Source: Candidatus Gastranaerophilales bacterium (GTDB lineage: Bacteria; Cyanobacteriota; Vampirovibrionia; Gastranaerophilales; Gastranaerophilaceae). Taken from it: a stretch of 64,000 nucleotides of DNA. Where the stretch lies: the NCBI GenBank assembly GCA_017461425.1, contig JAFTXY010000004.1, forward strand, positions 32,576 through 96,575. Reading direction: 5' to 3'. How positions within the stretch are numbered: the stretch's first letter is position 1; each line of letters begins with the position of its first letter. Positions 24,684 through 34,766 of this stretch are shown one piece after another. Under the pieces are notes generated by a model that saw nothing but the letters and a program-made list of their open reading frames with translations, did no database searches and was not told the origin of the DNA. The translations under genes were made by a program, and so were the position numbers.

Positions 24684-27509
24684 ATGAATGATTTTATTGA
24701 AATTTATAATGCAAATGAACATAATTTAAACTCTGTTAGTTTAAAAATTCCAAAAAATGAATTAACTGTTTTTACTGGTGTTTCGGGTTCTGGAAAAAGC
24801 TCTTTGGCGTTTGATACAATTTTCGCAGAAGGTCAAAGAAGATATGTTGAAAGCTTATCAGCATACGCAAGACAATTCTTGGGTCAATTAGATAAGCCCG
24901 ATGTGGAAAGAATTGATGGGCTTTCTCCGGCTGTATCTATTGATCAAAAATCAACATCAAATAATCCTCGCTCAACCGTCGGCACAATAACAGAAATTTA
25001 TGATTATTTAAGATTGTTGTATGCAAGAGTTGGAACTCCTCATTGTCCAAAATGTGGAAATATTATCATTCCTCAGACAATAGATGAAATTGTTGAAAAA
25101 ATTTTGTCTATGGGGGATGGAACAAAAATTCAGCTTTTATCCCCAATAGTTCGTTCTAAAAAAGGCGAATATAGGCAAATGCTTCAAGGGCTATTGTCTG
25201 AAGGTTTTATGAGAGTTAGAGTTGATGGCAAAATTTATAATTTGGAAGAAGATGAAATAGAATTAACAAAAACTCAAAAGCACACAATTGAAATCGTTGT
25301 TGATAGGATAATTGTTAAAGAAGAAGCAAAATCACGAATTTTTGATTCAGCTCAAATTGCATTATTGCGTTCTGATGGATTATTAATAGTTAATAAATTA
25401 GAAGATAATTCAGATATAATTTTTTCTGAAAAGCTGGCTTGTCCCAATTGTAACATAAGTTTTGAAGAATTAACTCCTCGTATGATGAGTTTTAATAATC
25501 CTTATGGAGCTTGTCCTGTGTGTAATGGAATTGGCGCACATTTTGAAATTAGTCCAGACTTAGTCGTTCCAGATATGGAAAAATCATTAGCACAAGGCGC
25601 TATATATCCTTGGGCAAAGACAAGTAATCCATATTATTCTGATGTTTTAAAATCTGTTTGCGAGCATTATAAAATTGATTTTGAAGCGCCGTTTAAAAGT
25701 CTTTCGCCTGCGCAAAAAGGAATAATTTTATATGGAAATGGCGATGAAAAAATCAAAATAACATATGCAGATTTTGGTACAAAAAGATATAGAACCCACG
25801 TGATGAGTTATCAAGGGGTTATTCCATATTTAACTAAAAAATATGAAACCGATTCGGATTTAGTTAGGGCTGAAATTGAAAAATATATGGTAACAAATCC
25901 TTGTAAAGCTTGTGGTGGCGGAAGATTGAATTCTTTTGCTTTAAGTGTTAAGGTAAATAATAAAAATATTTTTGAATTTTGTTCTGATTCAATTTTGAAA
26001 GAATATGATTTTATTCAAGAGCTATATCTTGTTTTAGATGAATTTAAATTAAAAATCGCACATCAAATTTTAGATGAAATAAGGGCGAGATTAAAGTTTT
26101 TAATTGACGTTGGTTTAGGATATCTGACATTAGCTCGTTCTGCTGGTACGTTATCTGGTGGTGAAGCTCAAAGAATTAGGCTTGCAACCCAAATTGGCTC
26201 TGGATTATCCGGTGTTTTATATGTTTTAGATGAACCTTCGATTGGTTTGCATCAAAAAGATAATGATATGCTTATTTCAACACTAATCAAATTGAGAAAT
26301 ATTGGAAATACTTTAATTGTTGTTGAACACGATGAAGACACTATGCAAAAAGCAGACTATATCGTAGATATTGGTCCTTATGCTGGTGTTAAGGGTGGAA
26401 ATATTGTTGCTTCGGGAACATTGGACGATATAAAAAAATGTCCAGAATCATTAACTGGAAAATATTTATCAGGTGAGAGAAAAATCCCTGTTCCAGTAGA
26501 AAGAAGAGAGGGGAATGGAGAATTTTTAGAAGTAAAAAATGCTCATAAAAATAATTTAAAAAATATTGATGTAAATATTCCTTTAGGAAAAATTGTTGCA
26601 ATAACAGGGGTTTCTGGTTCAGGTAAGTCGACATTAGTTGGGGATATTATATCTGAATATGCTCGATTTGAATTGCTTAAAAATAAACCAAAACCACAGG
26701 GGGTTGATGTAATAAAAGGTTTTAAAAATATTGATAAAATTGTTATAGTTGATCAATCTCCCATAGGAAGAACTCCTCGTTCAAATCCTGCTACATATAC
26801 AGAAGTTTTTACGCATATTAGAGAATTGTTTTCGCAAACTCCAGAAGCTAAAATGCGAGGTTATAAGCAAGGCAGATTTTCTTTTAATGTAAAAGGTGGA
26901 AGATGTGAAAAATGTTCTGGTGACGGTGTTTTAAAAATCGAAATGAACTTTTTATCAGATGTTTATGTAACTTGTGATGTTTGTAAAGGAAAAAGATATA
27001 ATCAAGAAACTCTAGAGGTTAAATATAAAGGAAAAAGTATATCAGATGTTTTAGATATGAGCGTTGCGCAGGCTTTAGAATTTTTCAAAAATATTCCAAA
27101 AATTGCAACTCGCTTGCAAACTTTATATGATGTGGGTTTGGACTATATTAAATTGGGACAAAGTGCTACAACATTATCTGGCGGCGAAGCTCAAAGGGTT
27201 AAGTTGGCGCTTGAGTTGAATAAGCGTGCTACAGGTAAAACTTTATATGTTTTAGATGAACCATCAACGGGTTTGCATTTTTATGATATTGATAAAATGA
27301 TGAAAATGCTTCATCAATTGGCAGATAACGGAAATACAATTTTAATTATTGAACATAATATGGATATTATAAAATGCGCTGATTGGATTATAGATTTAGG
27401 TCCAGATGGCGGAGATAATGGTGGAGAAATTGTATTTAAGGGAACTCCAGAGCAAATTGTAAAATGTAAAGAAAGTTATACAGGTAAATATTTAAAAAGA
27501 TATTTATAA
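24684..27509 (+). CDS. uvrA: Excinuclease ABC subunit A
   Basis: This 941-residue protein is the damage-recognition ATPase of nucleotide excision repair. It has two ABC ATPase halves: Walker A GVSGSGKS at 32-39 and again near 642-649, and two LSGGEAQR signatures. Zinc-binding pairs are visible (CPKC...CPNC in the first half, CEKC...CDVC in the second). Length is normal. It appears to be translated from a leaderless transcript. The next gene starts 65 bases later. Confidence 0.98.
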   Translation: MNDFIEIYNANEHNLNSVSLKIPKNELTVFTGVSGSGKSSLAFDTIFAEGQRRYVESLSAYARQFLGQLDKPDVERIDGLSPAVSIDQKSTSNNPRSTVGTITEIYDYLRLLYARVGTPHCPKCGNIIIPQTIDEIVEKILSMGDGTKIQLLSPIVRSKKGEYRQMLQGLLSEGFMRVRVDGKIYNLEEDEIELTKTQKHTIEIVVDRIIVKEEAKSRIFDSAQIALLRSDGLLIVNKLEDNSDIIFSEKLACPNCNISFEELTPRMMSFNNPYGACPVCNGIGAHFEISPDLVVPDMEKSLAQGAIYPWAKTSNPYYSDVLKSVCEHYKIDFEAPFKSLSPAQKGIILYGNGDEKIKITYADFGTKRYRTHVMSYQGVIPYLTKKYETDSDLVRAEIEKYMVTNPCKACGGGRLNSFALSVKVNNKNIFEFCSDSILKEYDFIQELYLVLDEFKLKIAHQILDEIRARLKFLIDVGLGYLTLARSAGTLSGGEAQRIRLATQIGSGLSGVLYVLDEPSIGLHQKDNDMLISTLIKLRNIGNTLIVVEHDEDTMQKADYIVDIGPYAGVKGGNIVASGTLDDIKKCPESLTGKYLSGERKIPVPVERREGNGEFLEVKNAHKNNLKNIDVNIPLGKIVAITGVSGSGKSTLVGDIISEYARFELLKNKPKPQGVDVIKGFKNIDKIVIVDQSPIGRTPRSNPATYTEVFTHIRELFSQTPEAKMRGYKQGRFSFNVKGGRCEKCSGDGVLKIEMNFLSDVYVTCDVCKGKRYNQETLEVKYKGKSISDVLDMSVAQALEFFKNIPKIATRLQTLYDVGLDYIKLGQSATTLSGGEAQRVKLALELNKRATGKTLYVLDEPSTGLHFYDIDKMMKMLHQLADNGNTILIIEHNMDIIKCADWIIDLGPDGGDNGGEIVFKGTPEQIVKCKESYTGKYLKRYL

Positions 27510-27573
27510 ACAATATATTTTAATGAAAATTTATAGTATAATAAAATCCTGTTGAATATAGCTTCCCATTGAA

Positions 27574-28752
27574 ATGAAAAAGATAATATTTTTAATTTTA
27601 ATATTTTTTACAATGAATTCTTCTTTTGCAATAAATGAGGATGTTATTTTGCTGCCAGAAGATGCAATTGAATCTCAAAGGCAACTTCTAGAGGGCGAAA
27701 AAGAAGTAGTTTTAGAAGAAGAAAAAGTAAGCCCTTATACAAAAAGGGCTTTAAAGGCAATAATTGAAAAAGAATATAATAATTATGATACAGAGGGATT
27801 ATTAAATAAACAATTAAAAGCAGAATTTCAAAAAGGGATTATAAAAGATGCTCAATTTGAATTAAATAGCATTGTTACTTTAAAACAGAATATTGAAGAT
27901 AATAATTCAAATTTAAAAGCTAATTATCAGACAATGCAATTGGGGCTTGCGGGTAAATTTAGAAGTGAAAAAGAGGGATATAACTTCTTATTTGAATTAT
28001 CGCCTAATATTCATGATAATTTTATTCAAAGATTTGTTGCCGATGCTTGGATTCAAACAAAAAGAATACCAAACCATACATTAATGTTTGGCTATTCAAG
28101 GGCAATGGTTGGATATGAGGGCGGACAAAGCCAATATAATTTACCTTTTCTTAACCGTTCTCAAACAGCAAGAGTTATAGGAAACGCTAGAAAAGGCGGG
28201 ATTAGATTAAAGGGTGATTATAAATATGTTAATTACGATATAGGTGGATATAGTTCAGATACCTTTCATAGAGAATTTTTTCCTGGAGTAGAAACAAGTG
28301 CCTGGGTTAATTTTAAACCTTTGGCAAATGTTAGTGATAAATATGGAAAATTAAATATCGGTGGCGGTGTTCAAGCTGGTAATAGAAATTCATATGACTT
28401 TTTTACAACAACCGCTGCGATAAAATATGATTATAAAAAGTTCTGGATGTTGGCTGAATATGCTAATGCTGATGGTTCAAATGGCGGTGCTGGTTTAACA
28501 ACAAAAAAATCTCAAGGTTACAATCTTACTTTGGCTTATAGATTAACAAAAAAAGCAGAAGTATTGTTAAGATATGATGATTTTGATTCGGATAAAAAAA
28601 TATCAAACAATAATACAAAAGAATATACTGCTGGTTTTAATTATTATGTATTTGGACAGGCATTAAGATTTATTTTTAATTACGTATTTTGTCAAAATGA
28701 TAACAGGGCTGATTCTCATAAATTGATTTTCGGAACACAATTTTTATTGTAA
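27574..28752 (+). CDS. Outer-membrane porin-like beta-barrel protein
   Basis: The 392-residue protein has a signal peptide (MKKIIFLILIFFTMNSSFA), a charged helical segment to about residue 100, then alternating amphipathic strands rich in Tyr, Gly and Asn (TLMFGYSRAMVGYEGG, YNLTLAYRLTKKAEVLLRYD). It ends with an aromatic/leucine strand (LIFGTQFLL), the usual C-terminal strand of outer-membrane barrels. The pattern resembles phosphate-selective porin O/P proteins. It supports a diderm envelope. Substrate unknown. The start is not backed by a clear ribosome site. Confidence 0.72.
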   Translation: MKKIIFLILIFFTMNSSFAINEDVILLPEDAIESQRQLLEGEKEVVLEEEKVSPYTKRALKAIIEKEYNNYDTEGLLNKQLKAEFQKGIIKDAQFELNSIVTLKQNIEDNNSNLKANYQTMQLGLAGKFRSEKEGYNFLFELSPNIHDNFIQRFVADAWIQTKRIPNHTLMFGYSRAMVGYEGGQSQYNLPFLNRSQTARVIGNARKGGIRLKGDYKYVNYDIGGYSSDTFHREFFPGVETSAWVNFKPLANVSDKYGKLNIGGGVQAGNRNSYDFFTTTAAIKYDYKKFWMLAEYANADGSNGGAGLTTKKSQGYNLTLAYRLTKKAEVLLRYDDFDSDKKISNNNTKEYTAGFNYYVFGQALRFIFNYVFCQNDNRADSHKLIFGTQFLL

Positions 28753-28853
28753 AACTATGTTACTGTTTGGCTAAACTAAGCTCATTTAGGCTTTACGAAA
28801 AATTATTATTCCGTACAATAAAGATAAGTCGGAGTTATTAAGGTGCGTATGCA

Positions 28854-30257
28854 ATGATTAAAATTGATTTCACAAATGTTTCAAATAAAGTTATCTTTGA
28901 AGAGGGGCTTGATTTAGCTCAATCCTTTAATGAATATGCGCCAAAAATACAAGAAATCATCACAAATTTAAATATGAGAAAAGATAAACCGGGCTCTTGG
29001 CTTCAATGGATGAATTTAGGATACAACGAAGAAACAGTTTGGTATGTAAAAGAATTTGCTGCAATGGTTGATGGCAGATTTGATAATGTTTTGGTATTAG
29101 GAATTGGCGGTTCAGCACTTGGTGCACAAGCATTATCAGAAGCATTATTAAAACCATATTGGAATTTATTAGATAAAGAACAACGTGAAAATTTACCAAA
29201 AATTTTCTTTTTAGATAATATTGACCCTGACCAAATTAATGCATTGTTAGATATGCTTGATTTAAAGAAAACTTTGGTTAACGTTATTACAAAATCTGGT
29301 TCAACTGCTGAAACAATGAGTCAGTTTATGATTATCAAAGATAGGTTATACAATCTTTTAGGCGATGATTATAGAAAAAATATAGTTGCAACAACGGATA
29401 AACAAGTTGGTATTTTAAGACAATTAGCAAATGAAGAGGGCTATAAAACTTTTGTTGTGCCTGATGATGTCGGTGGTCGTTTTAGTGTATTTTCAGCAGT
29501 TGGTTTGGTGCCATTAGCGCTTGTTGGTATTGATATTGATGAAATAATCAGAGGTATCAAAATAATGGATTTAACCCTTAAAAATACCGATATAACAAAA
29601 AACATTGCAGCTCAAAATGCTCTTGTTCATTATTTAATGGATAAACAAAAAGGTAAGTATTTATCTGTTATGATGCCATATTCTTCTCGTTTGAAATATG
29701 TTTCTGATTGGTATGTTCAATTGTGGGCGGAATCATTAGGAAAAGAATATGATAGAGAGGGCAATAGAATAAATAACGGACCAACTCCAATAAAAGCCTT
29801 GGGTGCTACTGATCAACATAGTCAAATACAGCTTTATAACGAAGGCAAAAACGATAAGGTTGTAACTTTTATTAGAGTTGATGAATTTGATACAAATTTA
29901 GATATTCCAAATATATTTGAATACACAGGATTAAATTATCTTGGTGGAAAAACAATTAATAAATTAATCAACGCTGAAGCTGATTCTACAGCTGTTGCTT
30001 TGGCTGATTATAGACGTCCAAATATTACAATTAGATTGCCAAAAATTAATGAATATTATTTAGCGCAATTATTTTATATGTTTGAAATGGAAACTGCTAT
30101 TATTGGTGAATTATATAACATTGACGCATTTAATCAACCAGGAGTTGAGCAAGCAAAAAATTATACATATGCATTAATGGGCAGATTGGGTTATGAAGAA
30201 TCAGCCCAAGAATTAAATGAAAAAATCAATAGAAATAAAGAAAATACAGGTATATAA
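28854..30257 (+). CDS. pgi: Glucose-6-phosphate isomerase
   Basis: This 467-residue enzyme interconverts glucose-6-phosphate and fructose-6-phosphate. Family segments are visible: LGIGGSALGAQAL, VITKSGSTAETM binding the sugar phosphate, VGGRFSVFSAVGLVPLAL, and GATDQHSQIQLYNEG containing the active-site histidine. The length fits the shorter bacterial form. The ATG at 28854 follows AAGG at a rather long distance; an out-of-frame ATG six bases earlier stops at once. Its stop is directly adjacent to the next start, so the two genes form an operon. Confidence 0.96.
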   Translation: MIKIDFTNVSNKVIFEEGLDLAQSFNEYAPKIQEIITNLNMRKDKPGSWLQWMNLGYNEETVWYVKEFAAMVDGRFDNVLVLGIGGSALGAQALSEALLKPYWNLLDKEQRENLPKIFFLDNIDPDQINALLDMLDLKKTLVNVITKSGSTAETMSQFMIIKDRLYNLLGDDYRKNIVATTDKQVGILRQLANEEGYKTFVVPDDVGGRFSVFSAVGLVPLALVGIDIDEIIRGIKIMDLTLKNTDITKNIAAQNALVHYLMDKQKGKYLSVMMPYSSRLKYVSDWYVQLWAESLGKEYDREGNRINNGPTPIKALGATDQHSQIQLYNEGKNDKVVTFIRVDEFDTNLDIPNIFEYTGLNYLGGKTINKLINAEADSTAVALADYRRPNITIRLPKINEYYLAQLFYMFEMETAIIGELYNIDAFNQPGVEQAKNYTYALMGRLGYEESAQELNEKINRNKENTGI

Positions 30258-31094
30258 ATGTTAAAAGGACCGTTTTTATCTAAAGATTTTATTGGCGCAA
30301 ACCCAGATTATAATTCTTCTAAAATTGTAATGCTTGGTATGCCATATGATTGCACATGTTCAAATCGTGCAGGAACTCGTTTTGGTCCACAAGCAGCAAG
30401 ACTTGAAAGTATTGGTATTGAAACATATTCCGTTTATTTTAATTCCGATATGGAAGATTGCTCTTTTTATGATGCTGGAGATTTGGAATATCCTTTTGGA
30501 AATGCACAAAAAGCATTAGATATAACAGAACAAAATGTTGATTGTATTTATAATGACAACAAAAAGCTTCTTGGAATTGGTGGCGAACATTTAATTACGT
30601 TGGCGTCAGTTAAATCTGTATTAAAAAAATACGATAATGTTGCTGTAGTTCAATTTGATGCACATACTGATTTAAGAAAACAATATCTTGGCGAAGAATT
30701 AACCCATAGTGGTGTTATGTATAGAATTGCAGAGTTAATTGGCTATGAAAATATTGCGCAAATTGGTTTAAGAAGTGGCGAAAAAGAAGAATTTGATTTG
30801 GTTAAAAAATATGACACTTTGAAAACTAAAAAAGAACAATTGGATAAATTTAAAGATAAAAACATATTTTTAACAATTGATTTAGATGTTTTAGATCCTT
30901 CTTTAATGAGCGGAGTTGGCACTCCAGAAGCTGGTGGTTTAACTTATCTTGAGCTTATGGAATGGATTATGTATTTGAAAAACTTCAATATTATAGGTGC
31001 TGATATTATGGAATTAGCTCCTGATGTTGATATTACAAAAACTTCTACTGCTACTACTTGCAAATTAATTCGTGAAGTATTGAATTTACTTTAG
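30258..31094 (+). CDS. speB: Agmatinase / arginase family ureohydrolase
   Basis: The 278-residue enzyme carries all manganese-binding signatures: His111 in GIGGEH, Asp134-His136-Asp138 in FDAHTD, and Asp208/Asp210 in TIDLDVLDP. GTRFGPQAAR near the start and VGTPEAGGL near the end fit agmatinase better than arginase. It would release urea from agmatine to give putrescine for polyamine synthesis; the exact substrate is inferred. It starts immediately after the pgi stop. Its last 41 bases overlap the convergent coaE gene. Confidence 0.88.
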   Translation: MLKGPFLSKDFIGANPDYNSSKIVMLGMPYDCTCSNRAGTRFGPQAARLESIGIETYSVYFNSDMEDCSFYDAGDLEYPFGNAQKALDITEQNVDCIYNDNKKLLGIGGEHLITLASVKSVLKKYDNVAVVQFDAHTDLRKQYLGEELTHSGVMYRIAELIGYENIAQIGLRSGEKEEFDLVKKYDTLKTKKEQLDKFKDKNIFLTIDLDVLDPSLMSGVGTPEAGGLTYLELMEWIMYLKNFNIIGADIMELAPDVDITKTSTATTCKLIREVLNLL

Positions 31095-31605
31095 CTTCAA
31101 GCTTATTTAAATCAGAATTATTTTCAATTATAAAATCTGCTTTTGATTTATTGTTTTGTTGCGAATTTATTCTCAAAAGAGCTTCCTCTTTTGTTAAATT
31201 ATTTCTTTTTATTAATCTTTCGATGCGCAAATCTTTATTTGCATCAACATAGATTATTTTATCAAAAAGGCTATCAAAGCTGCTTTCATATAGTAACGCT
31301 CCTGATATGAAAACTACTTTATTGTCTTTATTAAATTCATTAATGCAAAATTCTTTTAATTTTGGATGAATAATTTTTTCTAATTTTTCTTTTTTTTCTT
31401 TATTGTTAAAAATGATATTTCCGATAATTTTTCTATCTAGGGTGTTAAATTCTTTTAAAATTAATGCTTTAACATCGCTATTATTTTCTAATAATTTATG
31501 CGAAATAATATCTAAATCAAAAACAATATAGCCAAGTTTTTTTATAATGTTTTCAACTTGAGATTTGCCTGATGCAATGTTACCTGTTATTCCTACTTTA
31601 AGCAT
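31054..31605 (-). CDS. coaE: Dephospho-CoA kinase
   Basis: This 183-residue enzyme performs the final ATP-dependent step of coenzyme A synthesis. The P-loop GNIASGKS (8-15) sits in VGITGNIASGKSQ, followed by the FDLDIISH block matching the family's 'DAD' acidic site, LEKIIHP, and an FISGALLYES segment. Length is slightly short but complete. The gene has no Shine-Dalgarno and starts six bases after TAAAAT. Its 3' end overlaps the agmatinase gene by 41 bases, the longest convergent overlap here. Confidence 0.92.
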   Translation of the reverse strand: MLKVGITGNIASGKSQVENIIKKLGYIVFDLDIISHKLLENNSDVKALILKEFNTLDRKIIGNIIFNNKEKKEKLEKIIHPKLKEFCINEFNKDNKVVFISGALLYESSFDSLFDKIIYVDANKDLRIERLIKRNNLTKEEALLRINSQQNNKSKADFIIENNSDLNKLEAKVNSILHELICK

Positions 31606-31611
31606 AGCTTT

Positions 31612-31641
31612 ATTTTAACTTAAAATTGATGTATAATTCAA
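31612..31641 (-). promoter_or_regulatory. Promoter of coaE, -10 six bases before ATG (leaderless)
   Basis: TTGAAT (31636-31641), 18 bases, TAAAAT (31612-31617), then six bases to the ATG at 31605, all on the minus strand. Confidence 0.7.
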
Positions 31642-31668
31642 TTGTTAGTTTAAGGAGTTAGATTTATT

Positions 31669-32400
31669 ATGACATCAAATCCAATGTTAGCACCAAAAGT
31701 TATTGAAAATGTTGCAAGACAAGCAACTAAACCAATGACAATTTCTGGTACAATTAATAAAACAATAGTTTTACTTTTAACTGTAATTTTAACAAGTTTA
31801 TATACTTGGAATTTGTGCGCAACAGGTTTTTCCGATAAAGCAATGTTATTAACCTGGATTGGAATTATTGCAGGTATTATTTTTGCAATATTCACATCAT
31901 TCAAACCAGAACATTCAAAAATTACAGCACCAATATATGCGCTATGCGAGGGTTTGGTTGTAGGTTCTGTTAGTTACGCATACGGAAAAGCATATGATGG
32001 AATAATTCAAAATGCAATTGGCATAACTCTTTTATCTTTATTAACAATGTTGTTTTTATATAAAACAAGAATAATACAAGCTACTCAAAAATTCCGCAGT
32101 ACAATTATAATTGCTACTGTTGCAATAATGATATTTTATATTGCTGGTTTCATTGGTGCTTTGCTAGGTCATCCAATGACAATATTTAATGGTGGAACAC
32201 TAGGAATTGTAGTAAGTAGTGTTATATGTTTTATTGCTGCTTTGAATTTTATTATTGATTTTGATTCAATTGAAAAATTGTCAAATTCAAATGCGCCTGA
32301 TTATTTTGAATGGTATGGTGGTTTTGCACTGTTAGTTACTCTTATTTGGTTATATTTTGAAGTGTTAAGATTATTGGCACAATTGAACAATAGAGATTAG
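31669..32400 (+). CDS. Bax inhibitor-1 / YccA family membrane protein
   Basis: The 243-residue protein has about seven hydrophobic segments and the family's closing motif DYFEWYGGFALLVTLIWLYF, followed by EVLRLLAQL. An ALCEGLVVGSVSYAY segment matches the conserved 'EG' helix of the BI-1/YbhL superfamily, which in some members leaks calcium or modulates membrane proteases. Role here unknown. AAGGAG precedes the ATG at a long spacing. recJ begins eight bases after its stop, so the two are likely cotranscribed. Confidence 0.88.
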   Translation: MTSNPMLAPKVIENVARQATKPMTISGTINKTIVLLLTVILTSLYTWNLCATGFSDKAMLLTWIGIIAGIIFAIFTSFKPEHSKITAPIYALCEGLVVGSVSYAYGKAYDGIIQNAIGITLLSLLTMLFLYKTRIIQATQKFRSTIIIATVAIMIFYIAGFIGALLGHPMTIFNGGTLGIVVSSVICFIAALNFIIDFDSIEKLSNSNAPDYFEWYGGFALLVTLIWLYFEVLRLLAQLNNRD

Positions 32401-32408
32401 TTTTTATA

Positions 32409-34766
32409 ATGCAATATAGAAAAATTCTTTTAAAAGAAAAAGCAAATATTTTAAAAAGCTCAACCAAAGATTCTCTTTTGGATGAGCTTTTGGCTTTAAG
32501 AAAAATTGAAGAAGAAAAAGAGATTTATAAATTTTTAAATCCATCAAGAGATGATTTAATTTCGCCATATGCATTTTGTGATATGCAAAAGGCGGTTTCA
32601 AGAATAAATGAAGCAATAGAAAAGCAGCAACCAATTCTTGTTTGGGGTGATTTTGATTGCGATGGTGTTACATCAAGCTCTGTTTTGTATAAAGCATTAA
32701 TTGAATTGGGAGCAAATGTTAGAACTTTTATTCCTGACAGATTGCTCCATGGACATGGATTAAATTCAAAAGAATTAATTAAATTAATATCAAGGGAAAG
32801 AATAAAACTTGTTATAACTGTTGATTGTGCTACATCAAATGTGTCTGAAGTAAATCTTTTAAAGGGTTTAGGGGTTGATACAATTATAACAGACCACCAC
32901 TCTACCGATACCGAGCTTCCAAATGCTTATGCAATAATTAATCCACAAGTTAAAAATGCAATTAAAGATGATGTTGAAATTGATGATATTCAATCTCTGA
33001 CATATAATTCAGGTTCAGTTGTGGCGTATAAGCTTGCAATGGCTTTATTGGAGAATAATTCAAATCAAAATTTGAAAGATGAATTGTTAGTTATAGCATC
33101 TTGTGGTGCTATAGCGGATGTTGTTCCTTTGATTGGTGAAAATCGTGCAATGGTAACAATTGCGCTAGATATTTTGAATAATAACAAAGAAAAAGCAAAT
33201 AAAGGAATTTATAAATTATTATCCTCTAATTTAAATCGAGATATAACAAGTACGGATATTGCTTTTATTTTGGCTCCTAGAATAAATGCTGTTGGAAGAT
33301 TGGCAAATGCTTCTTTATCTTTTGAATTTTTAACAACAAATGAAGACAATAAATTAGAGATAATTATTCAAAAATTGGATAATTATAATAAAATTAGACA
33401 AGCAAAATGCCAAGAAATAAACGAAGAAATATCTGATTATTTAAGAAAAAATTCTCAAGAAAAAAATAATGATGCAATAATTTTAATTAATTCGGATTGG
33501 CATATTGGTGTTATTGGAATAGTTGCAGCTAAAATTGTTGAAGAATATAATAAACCTTGTTTTTTAATGACAATTGATGAAAACAATAATGCAAGATGTT
33601 CAATAAGAAGCAATGATTTAATTAATGTTTATAATGTTTTAAAAGAAAATGAAAATCTATTTTTGGGTTTTGGTGGACATAAACTTGCAGGCGGATGCTC
33701 TTTTAATTTAGATGAAGTTTCTTTTGAAGAGGTTAAAAATGCTCTTTTGAAAACAATAAAAGAAACAAAATCCCAATTAAAATCAGAAAATGTTTTATAT
33801 GCAGATGTCGAATTAAAAAGTGATGATTTAGAAATAAATATTTTAGAAACAATAAACAAACTAGAACCATTTGGACAAGATAATGAACCACCATTGTTTG
33901 TTTTAAGAAATGTTGTTTTAGAAGAATTTAAACCAATAGGAAAAGACCTAAATCATTTAAGAATGATTGTATCCGTTGATGATAAACACATTCAATGTGT
34001 AAAATGGGGCGAAAATGAGGTTTTAATCCCTCTTAAATCGAAATGTGATATTGCATTTTACCCAAGATTAAATGTTTTTAATGATATTGAAACAATTCAG
34101 CTTGAAATTGTTGATATGTATTGTGAAAATTTAAAAACAGAAAAAAATGAATTTAAGCTTTTTGATCACAGAAAAAAAACAGGAATTTTAGAGCAAATTT
34201 CAAATTATTTAAATGCGTCTGGAATAGATATTGCTGTTTGGGCAAAAAACCCTGCAACAAAAGAAGCGTTGTTAAAATATGATGAAATTAAAAATAGATT
34301 TATTCAAGAAAATGCCGAGCATAAAGGAATAATGTTTTTTGATTATCCAAGTTCATTAGATGAATTTGATGAGATATTAAAACAAATAAGACCGCAAAAA
34401 ATTCATTTAATGAATCATAGAATTGATGAAAATCTTGAAAATTATATAAAACAAATCAACGGGATGATTAAATATTGTGCAAATAAATTAAACGGAGAAA
34501 TTGATTTAACAAGATTTGCACAAGCTCTTGGAGTTAGTGAAAATTTCGTTCAAATAACATTAGAAATTTTAGAAAATATCGAATCTATAAAAATTTTAGA
34601 TATAGATAAAATAGAATATTTGAAACCATTTAATTATGATGGATTTAAAAATAGCTCTATGTTTGAAGTTTTAAAAGAAGAATTCGATACAATTATTCAA
34701 TTTAAGAAAAATCTTTTAAATTGCGATATAAGCGAAATAGAGCAAATCGTATTAAAAGCTATTTGA
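32409..34766 (+). CDS. recJ: Single-stranded-DNA-specific exonuclease RecJ
   Basis: This 785-residue nuclease degrades single-stranded DNA 5' to 3' in recombination and repair. The DHH-domain motifs appear in order: GDFDCDGVTSS, VDCATSN, TDHHSTD, and GAIADVVPL. The DHHA1 motif GGHKLAGGCSF and an OB-like region follow. It has a C-terminal extension of about 200 residues, a size also known in Gram-positive RecJ. No ribosome site is visible; it starts eight bases after the Bax-inhibitor-like gene. Its end overlaps the convergent phosphoesterase gene by eight bases. Confidence 0.95.
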   Translation: MQYRKILLKEKANILKSSTKDSLLDELLALRKIEEEKEIYKFLNPSRDDLISPYAFCDMQKAVSRINEAIEKQQPILVWGDFDCDGVTSSSVLYKALIELGANVRTFIPDRLLHGHGLNSKELIKLISRERIKLVITVDCATSNVSEVNLLKGLGVDTIITDHHSTDTELPNAYAIINPQVKNAIKDDVEIDDIQSLTYNSGSVVAYKLAMALLENNSNQNLKDELLVIASCGAIADVVPLIGENRAMVTIALDILNNNKEKANKGIYKLLSSNLNRDITSTDIAFILAPRINAVGRLANASLSFEFLTTNEDNKLEIIIQKLDNYNKIRQAKCQEINEEISDYLRKNSQEKNNDAIILINSDWHIGVIGIVAAKIVEEYNKPCFLMTIDENNNARCSIRSNDLINVYNVLKENENLFLGFGGHKLAGGCSFNLDEVSFEEVKNALLKTIKETKSQLKSENVLYADVELKSDDLEINILETINKLEPFGQDNEPPLFVLRNVVLEEFKPIGKDLNHLRMIVSVDDKHIQCVKWGENEVLIPLKSKCDIAFYPRLNVFNDIETIQLEIVDMYCENLKTEKNEFKLFDHRKKTGILEQISNYLNASGIDIAVWAKNPATKEALLKYDEIKNRFIQENAEHKGIMFFDYPSSLDEFDEILKQIRPQKIHLMNHRIDENLENYIKQINGMIKYCANKLNGEIDLTRFAQALGVSENFVQITLEILENIESIKILDIDKIEYLKPFNYDGFKNSSMFEVLKEEFDTIIQFKKNLLNCDISEIEQIVLKAI